Shown piece by piece: positions 33,270 to 41,747 of a stretch of DNA of 64,000 bases; the first letter of the stretch is position 1; the number at the start of each line of letters is the position of its first letter. The translations under genes and the position numbers were made by a program. Location: the NCBI RefSeq assembly GCF_020889685.1, contig NZ_JACMYO010000018.1, positions 1 through 64,000 on the forward strand. The letters are read 5' to 3'. The notes under the pieces were generated by a model. The model was not told where the DNA came from. It made no database searches and saw only the letters and a program-made list of their open reading frames with translations. Source of the DNA: Bradyrhizobium oropedii. Its GTDB lineage: Bacteria; Pseudomonadota; Alphaproteobacteria; Rhizobiales; Xanthobacteraceae.

Positions 33270-34661
33270 TTACGCCGACTTGCGCACTGCGTTGTCGACC
33301 AGCGTCTTGCCGAGCGACCAGATCGCGCCGGGGACCTTGTGGCTGCCGGCGATCACGTCGTCGAACGACTTTTCGATCCAGCTGCAGTCCTCTTCGGTGA
33401 TCATGAGCGGCGGCAGCAGCTTGATGGTGTGGAGGCCGTGTCCGGCGACCTGGGTCAGGATCTTGTGATCCTTGAACAGCGGCACCGTGATGAGCTGGCA
33501 GAACAGGCCCTTGTTGGCGGTCTCCAGCAGATTCCACGACGCCTTCAGCCGCAGCGATTTCGGCGGACCGAACTCGACGCCGATCATCAGGCCCTTGCCG
33601 CGGACTTCCTTCATCAGTTCATAGCCCGGCACCATGCGCGTCAGCGCCAGGCGGAGCTCGGCGCCGCGTTTGGCGGCGTTCTCGACGAGCTTCTCGGCCT
33701 TGATGACGTCGAGCGTGGCGATGCCGGCGGCCATCGCCAGATCGTTCTTGGCGAAGGTCGAGCCATGCACGACCGCACGGTCCATCTGGTTGAAGATCTT
33801 GTCGAAGATGTGCTTGCGCGTCAGCAGCGCGCCGATCGGCACGTGACCGCCGGAGAGCGCCTTTGCGAGCAGCACCATGTCGGGCTCGATGCCCCAGTGC
33901 TCGATCGCGAGGAATTTTCCGGTGCGGCCGATCCCGGTCTGGATCTCGTCGGCGATGAACAGCGTGCCGTATTTGCGGCACAGCGCCAGCGCGCCGGGCA
34001 GGAACTCGTCGGTGGGCATGTTGACGCCCTTGCCCTGGATCGGCTCGACGATGAATGCGCCGACCTGCCGCGACGACAGCGCTTTCTCCAGCGCGTCGAG
34101 ATCGTTGTAGGGTATCGGGGTGCAGCCCGGCAGCAGCGGCTCGAAGCCGCTACGGAAATTCGAATCGTCCGTCAGCGACAACGCGCCGTAGGACAGGCCG
34201 TGGAACGAATGCCCGCAATAGACGATGCCGGGACGACCGGTCGCGCCGCGCGCGAACTTGATCGCGGCCTCGACGGTTTCGGCGCCGGAATTGGCGAAAA
34301 ATACCTTGTCCAGATATGGGACATATTCCAGAAGCCGTTCCGCGAGCACGCCGGCGAGGGTCGAGACATCGAGCTGCACCAGATTGGGCAGATCAGCGTC
34401 GAGCACGCTCTTCAGCGCCTTGCGCAGGTCCGGATGATTGCGGCCAATCGCAAAAACGCCAAATCCGCTCAATAGATCAAGGTAACGAGCCCCCTGACGA
34501 TCGAAGAGGTATTGGCCTTGCCCCTTCTGGAAGCCGACGTCATAGCCGATGGTCTTGAGGACGCGAACGAGCTGCTCGTTGAGGTGACGCGTGTGCATGG
34601 CACCGCGCTGCCCCTCGCGCTCCACAAATATCTCGGAAACGTCTAAATTGGAACTTACCAT
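33270..34661 (-). CDS. hpnO: Hopanoid biosynthesis aminotransferase HpnO
   Basis: A 463-residue class-III PLP aminotransferase that makes aminobacteriohopanetriol from a hopanoid aldehyde/ribosylhopane-derived intermediate. The core includes ANSGAETVEAAIKFARGAT, YCGHSFHGLSYGAL, FIADEIQTGIGRTGK and the PLP-binding Lys in LLAKALSGGHVPIGA. The N-terminal part resembles the acetylornithine-type family, but the sequence ends like HpnO and sits beside the other hpn genes. It is divergent from the DUF2147 gene and 102 bases from it. Confidence 0.88.
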   Translation of the reverse strand: MVSSNLDVSEIFVEREGQRGAMHTRHLNEQLVRVLKTIGYDVGFQKGQGQYLFDRQGARYLDLLSGFGVFAIGRNHPDLRKALKSVLDADLPNLVQLDVSTLAGVLAERLLEYVPYLDKVFFANSGAETVEAAIKFARGATGRPGIVYCGHSFHGLSYGALSLTDDSNFRSGFEPLLPGCTPIPYNDLDALEKALSSRQVGAFIVEPIQGKGVNMPTDEFLPGALALCRKYGTLFIADEIQTGIGRTGKFLAIEHWGIEPDMVLLAKALSGGHVPIGALLTRKHIFDKIFNQMDRAVVHGSTFAKNDLAMAAGIATLDVIKAEKLVENAAKRGAELRLALTRMVPGYELMKEVRGKGLMIGVEFGPPKSLRLKASWNLLETANKGLFCQLITVPLFKDHKILTQVAGHGLHTIKLLPPLMITEEDCSWIEKSFDDVIAGSHKVPGAIWSLGKTLVDNAVRKSA

Positions 34662-34699
34662 TCGTTACATACGTCGGTTGATGGCCATCTCGTCAACTT

Positions 34700-34722
34700 A
34701 AAACGCTCGCTAGCGGCGTTTT
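34700..34722. promoter_or_regulatory. 23-base inverted repeat in the hpnO/DUF2147 divergent gap
   Basis: aaaacgc (34700-34706) pairs with gcgtttt (34716-34722) around a cgctagcg palindrome. It lies centrally in the 102-base gap and could be an operator, but no known regulator is implied. Confidence 0.3.
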
Positions 34723-34763
34723 GACCCCCGCTCGGATCGTCGAGTTAAGCACAGGTTTGGACC

Positions 34764-35420
34764 ATGTTGCACTGCCCAAGAACTTTCGCACGCACAATAG
34801 CCTTCTCAGGTTTATTTTTGGCCACCGTATTATCACCGGCTCTTGCAGCGGACCCGACCGGCGACTGGAAGGTCGCAGACGGTGTCGCCACCATCCGCGT
34901 CGCCCAGTGTAATGGCAACATGTGGGGTGCGGTGTCCTGGGAAAAAACCCCCGGCGGCAAGGATAAGAACAATCCTGATCCTGCGAAGCAGAGCAGGCCG
35001 ACGCTCGGCATGCCGATCCTAATCGACATGAAGAAGAAGGCCGGTGCCGATGCCTGGGAAGGCCAAGTCTACAACGCGAAGGACGGCCAGCTCTACAGCT
35101 CGACCATCAAGCCTGTCGGCACCGATCAGCTCGAGATCCAGGGCTGCGTGCTCGGCTTCCTGTGCGGCGGCGAAACCTGGACCCGCGTTGGTCCGCCGAT
35201 TCCGATGAGCACGGCCGGTAACCCGGCTGTCGCAGGCAGCTCGGCAGCGAAGGGCACCGTTCCCAAATCGACGGCGCCGCAGAAGACCACCGGCGCTGTG
35301 GCACCTGCCACCAAGCCGGGCCAAAAGCAGGCAACCAATGCCCCTGCCAACGCCAATGCGTCGGCTGACACCGTAGGCGATATCTGCCTGCTCCCGGACA
35401 TCGCGCGACCGACGCATTAA
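34764..35420 (+). CDS. Exported DUF2147-family protein
   Basis: A 218-residue secreted protein (leader MLHCPRTFARTIAFSGLFLATVLSPALA). The DUF2147 barrel starts DPTGDWKVADGVATIRVAQCNGNMWGAVSW and includes GKDKNNPDP and WEGQVYNAKDGQLYSSTI, then VLGFLCGGETWTR. The C-terminal 70 residues (GTVPKSTAPQKTTGAVAPATKP and later) are a low-complexity Ala/Pro/Lys linker ending in DICLLPDIARPTH. The function is unknown; the family often lies next to lipid or envelope genes. It is divergent from hpnO and convergent with hpnN. Confidence 0.85.
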   Translation: MLHCPRTFARTIAFSGLFLATVLSPALAADPTGDWKVADGVATIRVAQCNGNMWGAVSWEKTPGGKDKNNPDPAKQSRPTLGMPILIDMKKKAGADAWEGQVYNAKDGQLYSSTIKPVGTDQLEIQGCVLGFLCGGETWTRVGPPIPMSTAGNPAVAGSSAAKGTVPKSTAPQKTTGAVAPATKPGQKQATNAPANANASADTVGDICLLPDIARPTH

Positions 35421-35503
35421 AGCGCGGGCCGGCGGGGCAACACCGCAGTCGCGGCTCGGCGGCACCTGCCGCCAAGCCGGATCGGAATCGGATCGCCGAC
35501 GCG

Positions 35504-38119
35504 TCAGGTGACGTCGTTGGCGATATCTTCCTCCTTGAGAGCCTCGCGCGGCTTGCCCATCAGTGCCGGCTGGAACAGCAACACCGCCGCAAGCGTGGTG
35601 ACGAGCGACAGCGCAAGCAGCTTGCCCATGCTCGCGGTGCCGGGATGGCTGGACAGCCACAGGCTGCCGAATGCGGTCGCCGTGGTCAGCGCGCTGAAAA
35701 AGATCGCCCGCGTCAGGCTTGATTGCAGCAGGTTCGTCCTGCCCTGCCGCCATGCCGTGACATAGTAGATCTTGAACGCCACGCCGACGCCGAGCAGCAG
35801 CGGCAGCGCGACGATGTTGGCGAAGTTGAGCGGCAGCCCGATCAACACGCAGATCTCCAGCGTGACGATTCCGGCGACCAGCAGCGGCACCAGCGTCATC
35901 AGCACGTCGACGACGCGGCGCAGCGTCAGCCACAGCAGCAGGCCGATCGTCACCAGCGCCAGGATGCCGGCGTGGATGAACGCATTCACGATGACATCGC
36001 CCGACTTCAGGATCGAGACCGGCCCACCGATCGCGGTCGGCTCGGCGGCGAGCACGGCGTCGGCAAAGTGGCGCAGATTGTCGTTATCGTTCGGATCGCC
36101 CTTCGGCTCGACCTCGACACGCATCAGGCCGTCCTTGGTCTTCCAGCTCGCGACCAGTTCCGGCGGCAGGTTCTGCAGCGTGACGGTCTGGGCCTGCAGC
36201 GTGTTGCGGAGCTGATCGAACACGATCCTCATCGGCGCGACGAAGACGTCCTGTGCCTTGTCGCGGATGGCCTGGTTCGAATCGGCCAGCTTCTGCAGAG
36301 CGTCGGCGAGCCGGCGCGCGGCAACCGCGCCCGCCCCCTTGGCGTCGCCCGCGGTCCTGCGCAGGCCGTCGACCGAGCTCTTCAGCGACTCGACATTCTC
36401 CTGATCCGACGGCGCCGGATCGACCGAGTCAGGGTTGAGCGCGGGGCCGAGCGTCTTGGCGGCCTGCGCGATCAGCTTCAGCTTGGCCGGCTGGTCGTCC
36501 GGCACGAAGCTGTCGAGCGACATCACCCGCGACACTTCCGGCAGCTTCTCGAGCTTGGCCTCGATCTTCTTGGCGTCGGCCTCCGAGCGCGTCATCACAT
36601 TGATGGCGTTGGCGCCGGTGTTCGGATCCTTCCGCAGGTCGAGGAAGGTCGCGATCGATTCCGCGTGCTTGTTGCGCAGATTGATCGGGTTGAAGTCGAA
36701 CTTCATGTAGTGCAGCAGCGGTAGGCCCGCGACCGTGACCAGGATCGTGCCGACGATGATCGGGACGCGATGCTTTTCGAGGAAGTGATCGAGCGGCGCC
36801 AGGAAGGCGTAGCCGACCGGCTCCTTCTCGCCGGGCGGATTGAGCAGGTCGAGCAGCGCCGGCAGCACCGTGATGCTGGTGATGAAGGCCACCAGCATGC
36901 CGGCGCCGGCGATCTTGCCGAGTTCGGAGATGCCCTTGTAGTCGGTCGGCAGGAAGCACAGGAAGCCGGCGGCGGTCGCCATCGCCGCGAGCGACAGCGG
37001 CACCGCCGAGCGGCGCGCGGCGTTTTCCAGCGCCAGCGTCAGATTGTCGTTCTTGTAGCGCTCGGAGCGGTAGCGGACGCTGAACTGGATGCCGAAGTCG
37101 ACGCCGAGACCAACGAACAGCACCGCGAAGGCGATCGAAAGCAGGTTCAGCGATCCGACCATCATCAGACCGACCGCCGTGGTGAGGGCAAGACCGATGA
37201 ACAGGTTCACGAACACCGCGAAGATGATCTTGCCGGAGTGCAGCGCCAGCCAGAGGATGATCAGCACGATCACCACGGTGCCGATGCCGTTGCGGATCGC
37301 GCCGTCCTGCACGGTGGCGTATTCCTCGTTGGCGATCGGCACGGGTCCGGTCAAGCGGACGCGCGCGTGATACTCGGTCGGGAATTTCAGGTCGGCCGCC
37401 GCCTGCCGGATCGCATCGGTTGCGTCCTTGCCCGGCTCCAGCGCCGAATAGTCGATGATCGGCTTGATCTCGATGAAGGCGCGCTTGTCCGAATCGGTCA
37501 GCGGCTTGTCGCTGGTGAGTTCACGCCAGGAGAAGGTCGCGTTGCCCTTGGCGAGGACGGTCTCGACGGTCTCGGAGATCAGGTTGAAGGGCGGCGCGGC
37601 GTTGTCGAGCTTGACCTGTCCGCGCTTGACGCCGGCAAGGCCGGTCTCGAGCGCACCGGTCAGTCCGCGAATCGAGGGATCGCCGGCCATGATCTCGATC
37701 AGCGGCGCGGCCGATTCGAGCTGGCCGGTGACCTTGCCGACCTCTTCGGTCGGCAGGAACAAGAGGCCGTTCTTCTCGAAGAATTCGCCTGACCCGAGCG
37801 CGCTGATCGCCTCGAAGTTCTTCTTGTCGGCTTGCAGCTTCGCGGTGAGCGCCTTCGCGGCCGAGCTGGTCAGCTCCGGCGTCGCTCCTTCGACGACGGC
37901 AAGGATCAGCCGCTCGCGGTCAAAGGCTTCCTCGAACTGGTTGTCGCGCTTGCGCCAATCCAGATCCGGCGAGATCAGCTTGTTGATGTCGGTGTTGATC
38001 GAAAAATTGCGGGCCGTATAGAAGCCGGCGCCGATCGACAGCAGCACAGAGAGAATGACAACCGGAAGGGCAAAGCGCGTACAGGTCCTAACAACGGAGA
38101 CGACAATATTTGTCAGCAC
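35504..38119 (-). CDS. hpnN: Hopanoid transporter HpnN (RND superfamily)
   Basis: An 871-residue RND/MMPL-type exporter, known in Rhodopseudomonas to move hopanoids from inner to outer membrane. It has two RND halves. Each has an N-terminal transmembrane helix, a large periplasmic loop, and a block of helices such as IAFAVLFVGLGVDFGIQFSVRYR in the first half and FANIVALPLLLGVGVAFKIYYVTA in the second. The GTG at 38119 is chosen because the preceding 62 in-frame codons are not protein-like and this start gives the family length; the ribosome site (AGAAAG) is weak. An EcfG-type promoter lies just upstream. It is divergent from ispH-hpnH. Confidence 0.9.
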   Translation of the reverse strand: MLTNIVVSVVRTCTRFALPVVILSVLLSIGAGFYTARNFSINTDINKLISPDLDWRKRDNQFEEAFDRERLILAVVEGATPELTSSAAKALTAKLQADKKNFEAISALGSGEFFEKNGLLFLPTEEVGKVTGQLESAAPLIEIMAGDPSIRGLTGALETGLAGVKRGQVKLDNAAPPFNLISETVETVLAKGNATFSWRELTSDKPLTDSDKRAFIEIKPIIDYSALEPGKDATDAIRQAAADLKFPTEYHARVRLTGPVPIANEEYATVQDGAIRNGIGTVVIVLIILWLALHSGKIIFAVFVNLFIGLALTTAVGLMMVGSLNLLSIAFAVLFVGLGVDFGIQFSVRYRSERYKNDNLTLALENAARRSAVPLSLAAMATAAGFLCFLPTDYKGISELGKIAGAGMLVAFITSITVLPALLDLLNPPGEKEPVGYAFLAPLDHFLEKHRVPIIVGTILVTVAGLPLLHYMKFDFNPINLRNKHAESIATFLDLRKDPNTGANAINVMTRSEADAKKIEAKLEKLPEVSRVMSLDSFVPDDQPAKLKLIAQAAKTLGPALNPDSVDPAPSDQENVESLKSSVDGLRRTAGDAKGAGAVAARRLADALQKLADSNQAIRDKAQDVFVAPMRIVFDQLRNTLQAQTVTLQNLPPELVASWKTKDGLMRVEVEPKGDPNDNDNLRHFADAVLAAEPTAIGGPVSILKSGDVIVNAFIHAGILALVTIGLLLWLTLRRVVDVLMTLVPLLVAGIVTLEICVLIGLPLNFANIVALPLLLGVGVAFKIYYVTAWRQGRTNLLQSSLTRAIFFSALTTATAFGSLWLSSHPGTASMGKLLALSLVTTLAAVLLFQPALMGKPREALKEEDIANDVT

Positions 38120-38155
38120 TTCGTTTCTTTCTAATCTCGGGGAAGCATGGCCGAA

Positions 38156-38180
38156 AACGCTCGCTCTGTAGCGGAGTTCC
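38156..38180 (-). promoter_or_regulatory. EcfG (general stress response) promoter for hpnN
   Basis: On the minus strand GGAAC (38180-38176) and CGTT (38159-38156) are separated by 16 bases, matching the GGAAC-N16/17-CGTT consensus of the alphaproteobacterial EcfG sigma factor. Its -10 end is 37 bases from the GTG start, correct for a short leader. Confidence 0.65.
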
Positions 38181-38573
38181 CGGGACCGATCTAATGTTGT
38201 TTTGGTTATCTTCCTCGACGGGATGGCGAGGAGGTTCCAAACGACAGGAAACGGCCACGAGTGGCCGGTATAAACCGCAGGAGTGGGCGATAAAGTGACG
38301 AACAAGTGAGGGGACCGAGGGTCGCAGGGATCCCAATCCCATACTATATTACCTCAAACGTTCCTCCCCATCTGCCCCGCAATCTTTCGAAACGCTACCT
38401 TTTTGCCACAAAAGCCTGTATTTCCATGCCCTTGAGGGCGCGGATCACGTGCAGGACCTGAGATGGTGCGGACATTGCAACTGAGGTTGCAGCGTCCGAC
38501 CAGGCGGAGTGCGTTGCCGAAAAGGCCGCAGGGCATGGAATGAGATTGGTGCAATTTGCGTAACGGACGTCCG
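38181..38573. other. Divergent gap between hpnN and ispH
   Basis: About 390 bases with no credible gene. An A/T-rich patch (catactatattacctcaaa, 38340-38358) may hold the ispH promoter. Nothing else is recognisable. Confidence 0.5.
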
Positions 38574-39500
38574 ATGGAAGTGTTTCTTGCCCAGCCGCGC
38601 GGCTTTTGCGCGGGCGTTGTGCGCGCGATCGAGATCGTCGAACGCGCGCTCGCGAAGTATGGCCCGCCGGTCTATGTGCGGCACGAGATCGTGCACAACA
38701 AATACGTGGTCGAAAGCCTGAAGAAGAAGGGCGCGATCTTCGTCGAGGACCTGTCGGAAGTGCCGGCCAGGGCCGTGACCGTGTTCAGTGCCCATGGCGT
38801 GGCCAGGAGCGTCGAGGAGGAGGCGGAAGCCCGCGACCTGCCCGTGCTCAACGCCACCTGCCCACTCGTCACTAAGGTCCACAACCAGGGCAAGCGCTAT
38901 ATCTCGAAAGGCCGCGCCCTGATCCTGATCGGGCATGCCGGCCACCCCGAGGTCGAGGGAACCATGGGTCAGGTTCCGGGGCCGGTTCTCCTGGTCCAGA
39001 GCGTCCAGGATGTGGCGGAACTGAGGCTGCCGACCGACACGCCGGTCGCCTATATCACCCAGACCACCCTGTCCGTGGACGATACCAGGGACATTATCGC
39101 GGCCCTTCAGGCAAAATTTACAGATATTCAAGGCCCGGACATCAGGGATATCTGCTATGCGACACAGAACCGCCAATCTGCGGTAAGGGACCTAAGTAAG
39201 CTGGTGGACGTCATTTTGGTGGTGGGGGCCGCCAACAGTTCCAACTCGAACAGGCTTCGTGAGATCGGCACCGAGGTCGGCGTCGCGAGTTATCTCATTG
39301 CCGATGGGAGCGAGCTCAACCCGGATTGGCTGAAGGATGCGAAGGCCGTCGGCATCACCGCGGGTGCATCGGCACCTGAAGTCCTGGTCGACGATGTCAT
39401 CGAGGCCCTGCGGCGGATCGGACCGGTATCGGTCTCGGTCGTTCCGGGCCGAGAAGAGAATATCGAATTCCGGCTGCCGGCCGAACTGACTGCGGGCTGA
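38574..39500 (+). CDS. ispH: 4-hydroxy-3-methylbut-2-enyl diphosphate reductase IspH (LytB)
   Basis: A 308-residue IspH, the last step of the MEP isoprenoid pathway, making IPP and DMAPP with a [4Fe-4S] cluster. The three cluster cysteines are in [21 protein letters not shown] and [18 protein letters not shown] and [15 protein letters not shown] hold the active-site His and Glu. The ATG at 38574 precedes [11 protein letters not shown]; a TTG 18 bases earlier is an alternative. hpnH follows 46 bases later, so isoprenoid supply and hopanoid elongation are probably co-expressed. Bradyrhizobia usually have a second ispH elsewhere, so this copy may be hopanoid-dedicated (inference). Confidence 0.93.
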   Translation: MEVFLAQPRGFCAGVVRAIEIVERALAKYGPPVYVRHEIVHNKYVVESLKKKGAIFVEDLSEVPARAVTVFSAHGVARSVEEEAEARDLPVLNATCPLVTKVHNQGKRYISKGRALILIGHAGHPEVEGTMGQVPGPVLLVQSVQDVAELRLPTDTPVAYITQTTLSVDDTRDIIAALQAKFTDIQGPDIRDICYATQNRQSAVRDLSKLVDVILVVGAANSSNSNRLREIGTEVGVASYLIADGSELNPDWLKDAKAVGITAGASAPEVLVDDVIEALRRIGPVSVSVVPGREENIEFRLPAELTAG

Positions 39501-39546
39501 TCTGAACCCACTTCCCTTTGAATAAGTGCAGAAAGAAAATCCTCTA

Positions 39547-40707
39547 ATGGCAATACCGTTCTTCAAGGAAATGCGTATCGGCGGTTATCTGATCAAGCAG
39601 AAGCTGCTTGGCCGCAAGCGCTATCCGCTCGTGCTGATGCTCGAACCCCTGTTCCGTTGCAACCTCGCCTGCGTCGGCTGCGGCAAGATCGACTATCCCG
39701 ATGCGATCCTCAATCGCCGCATGACTGCGCAGGAATGCTGGGACGCTGCCGATGAGTGCGGCGCGCCGATGGTGGCGATCCCCGGCGGCGAGCCGCTGAT
39801 CCACAAGGAGATCGGCGAGATCGTGCGTGGCCTCGTGGCGCGCAAGAAGTTCGTGTCGCTGTGCACCAACGCGCTGCTGCTCGAGAAGAAGCTCGATCTG
39901 TTCGAGCCGTCGCCCTATCTGTTCTTCTCGGTGCATCTCGACGGCCTGAAGGATCATCACGACAAGGCGGTGTCGCAGAAGGGCGTGTTCGATCGCGCCG
40001 TCTCCGCGATCAAGGCGGCCAAGGCGCGCGGCTTCACGGTCAACGTCAACGCCACGATTTTCGACGGCCATCCCGCCGAGGAGATCGCAAAATTCCTCGA
40101 CTTCACCACCGAGCTCGGCGTCGGCGTCTCGATGTCGCCGGGTTACGCCTATGAGCGTGCGCCCGACCAGGAGCACTTCCTCAACCGCACCAAGACCAAG
40201 AAGCTGTTCCGCGACGTCTTTGCGCTCGGCAAGGGCAAGAAGTGGAACTTCATGCATTCCGGCCTGTTCCTCGACTTCCTCGCCGGCAACCAGGAATACG
40301 AGTGCACGCCCTGGGGCATGCCGGCGCGCAACATCTTCGGCTGGCAGAAGCCCTGCTATCTGCTCGGTGAAGGCTACGCCAAGACCTTCAAGGAGCTGAT
40401 GGACACCACCGATTGGGACACCTACGGCACCGGCAAGTACGAGAAGTGCGCCGACTGTATGGCCCATTGCGGCTACGAGCCGACCGCGGCCAGCGCTGCG
40501 ATCAACAATCCGCTGAAGGCGATGTGGGTTGCGCTGCGCGGCATCAAGACCACTGGTCCGATGGCGCCGGAGATCGACATGTCCAAGCAGCGTCCGGCGC
40601 AATACATCTTCGCCGAGCAGGTCGAGAAGAAGCTCTCGGATATCCGCCGCGACGAAGCTGCGGCCGCCGCTGCCAAGCTGCAGCAGAAGGCTTCCACGGC
40701 CGCCTGA
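39547..40707 (+). CDS. hpnH: Adenosylhopane synthase HpnH (radical SAM)
   Basis: A 386-residue radical-SAM enzyme that joins the 5'-deoxyadenosyl group to diploptene, giving adenosylhopane, the first C35 hopanoid. The cluster motif is FRCNLACVGCGK (Cys-x3-Cys-x2-Cys), followed by IPGGEPLIHKEI (the GGE SAM-binding motif). A C-terminal Cys-rich part (KYEKCADCMAHCGYEP) is characteristic of HpnH. The tail beyond residue 360 is Ala/Lys-rich. The ATG at 39547 precedes AIPFFKEMRIGGYL. A strong terminator follows the stop. The adenine is later removed by HpnG, encoded convergently next door. Confidence 0.95.
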   Translation: MAIPFFKEMRIGGYLIKQKLLGRKRYPLVLMLEPLFRCNLACVGCGKIDYPDAILNRRMTAQECWDAADECGAPMVAIPGGEPLIHKEIGEIVRGLVARKKFVSLCTNALLLEKKLDLFEPSPYLFFSVHLDGLKDHHDKAVSQKGVFDRAVSAIKAAKARGFTVNVNATIFDGHPAEEIAKFLDFTTELGVGVSMSPGYAYERAPDQEHFLNRTKTKKLFRDVFALGKGKKWNFMHSGLFLDFLAGNQEYECTPWGMPARNIFGWQKPCYLLGEGYAKTFKELMDTTDWDTYGTGKYEKCADCMAHCGYEPTAASAAINNPLKAMWVALRGIKTTGPMAPEIDMSKQRPAQYIFAEQVEKKLSDIRRDEAAAAAAKLQQKASTAA

Positions 40708-40737
40708 AGCTCGATGTGAGCGAATGCATAGACATGA

Positions 40738-40768
40738 AAGCCCCGGTTCAGCGAACCGGGGCTTTTTT
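40738..40768 (+). terminator. Rho-independent terminator after hpnH
   Basis: A perfect 12-bp stem (aagccccggttc, 40738-40749, pairing with 40753-40764) with a 3-base loop runs into tttttt. It also lies between the convergent hpnH and hpnG units. Confidence 0.92.
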
Positions 40769-40774
40769 CTTGGA

Positions 40775-40990
40775 TCAAGATGCCGCCTGCTCTTCCAATC
40801 TCGTCCGCAGCAGCAGCCTCTCGATCTCTGCCGCGCGGGGCACGCTGAGTGTGCCACGCTCGATCCCGAGCGGGACATTGCGCAGCGCCAGCTCGCGATA
40901 CAACGCACCTGAGGATGGAAAGCGCTCGTCGAGCGCCCGGAGGTGCTTGAGGATCGTTCCAACGTCGCCGCGCGCCGGGACGGGCAGATC
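40775..40990 (-). pseudogene. Short open frame downstream of hpnG without a start codon
   Basis: On the minus strand a frame stays open from just inside the hpnG 3' end to TGA at 40775 and translates sensibly: DLPVPARGDVGTILKHLRAL, then YRELALRNVPLGIERGTLS and AAEIERLLLRTRLEEQAAS. There is no ATG or GTG, and the only possible start is an internal TTG. It could be the remnant of a gene that once followed hpnG, the lost C-terminal part of a longer protein, or chance. I do not recognise the family. Confidence 0.35.
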
Positions 40991-41747
40991 AGGCTGCCTT
41001 CGCCGTGATCAGAGCGTCTTCCACCGGCATCAGCACGTCGTTGCCGAGCAGGAAGCCGCGGCAGCTCCGCAGCGAGCGCAGCGCGCGGTTGAAGTCGATG
41101 CCGGTCGAGACCAGCGCCCGCAGCGTGCGCGGATTGCGCGCGATGCCGCGCAGCACCTTGCGCAGGTCGATGTCGCCATTCGGCTTCACCGCAGATTTCG
41201 CAAGCTCCGGCAGCGCCCGATGCGCGGGATCGCTGATCACGCGCAGCGCGGCAAACGGAATGCCTGCTTTGGCGGCGTAGGCTGCCGCGATATGGCTCTC
41301 CATGTCGACTGCGGCAGCGCCCGTGATCGAGCGCAGCGCAGCCTTGCAGGCCTTCGCCGCAATCACTTCTTCCACACCTGCGAGGCCGCCGCGGACGATC
41401 CTGCGACGCTTCAGCGCGGCGCTGGCGATCATCTCTTCATTCAGGGCGGACGCGGCCAGGAAACGGGTATCGCCGGACATCACCTCGGTCGCGACCACGA
41501 CATCGCCCGACTTGAGCGACGGGTCGAGCCCGCCGGCCACGCCGAACGAAATCACGCCACGGAAGGTCGTCGGATCCAGCGTCGCCAGCAATGCACGCAA
41601 TTGCTGCGGATCGCTCGAGCTGCAAATCACGATCATGCCGGGGCCTGCCGCGATGCGGGCCTCCTGCACCAATCCAGTCACAATCAATACCGGCCGAGGA
41701 TCAATTCTACTGCCCACGGTCTCGGCGGCCCCCGCCTCAACAATCAC
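40989..41747 (-). CDS. hpnG: Adenosylhopane nucleosidase/phosphorylase HpnG
   Basis: A 252-residue nucleoside-phosphorylase-like protein that removes adenine from adenosylhopane to give ribosylhopane. The active-site motif is AAAVDMESHIAAAYA (the DMES/E site of the family), with ISFGVAGGLDPSLKSGDVVVATEV earlier. The ATG overlaps the shc stop as ATGA (41744-41747), so it is translationally coupled to the cyclase gene. It is the last clear gene of the hpnCDE-shc-hpnG run. Confidence 0.9.
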   Translation of the reverse strand: MIVEAGAAETVGSRIDPRPVLIVTGLVQEARIAAGPGMIVICSSSDPQQLRALLATLDPTTFRGVISFGVAGGLDPSLKSGDVVVATEVMSGDTRFLAASALNEEMIASAALKRRRIVRGGLAGVEEVIAAKACKAALRSITGAAAVDMESHIAAAYAAKAGIPFAALRVISDPAHRALPELAKSAVKPNGDIDLRKVLRGIARNPRTLRALVSTGIDFNRALRSLRSCRGFLLGNDVLMPVEDALITAKAA

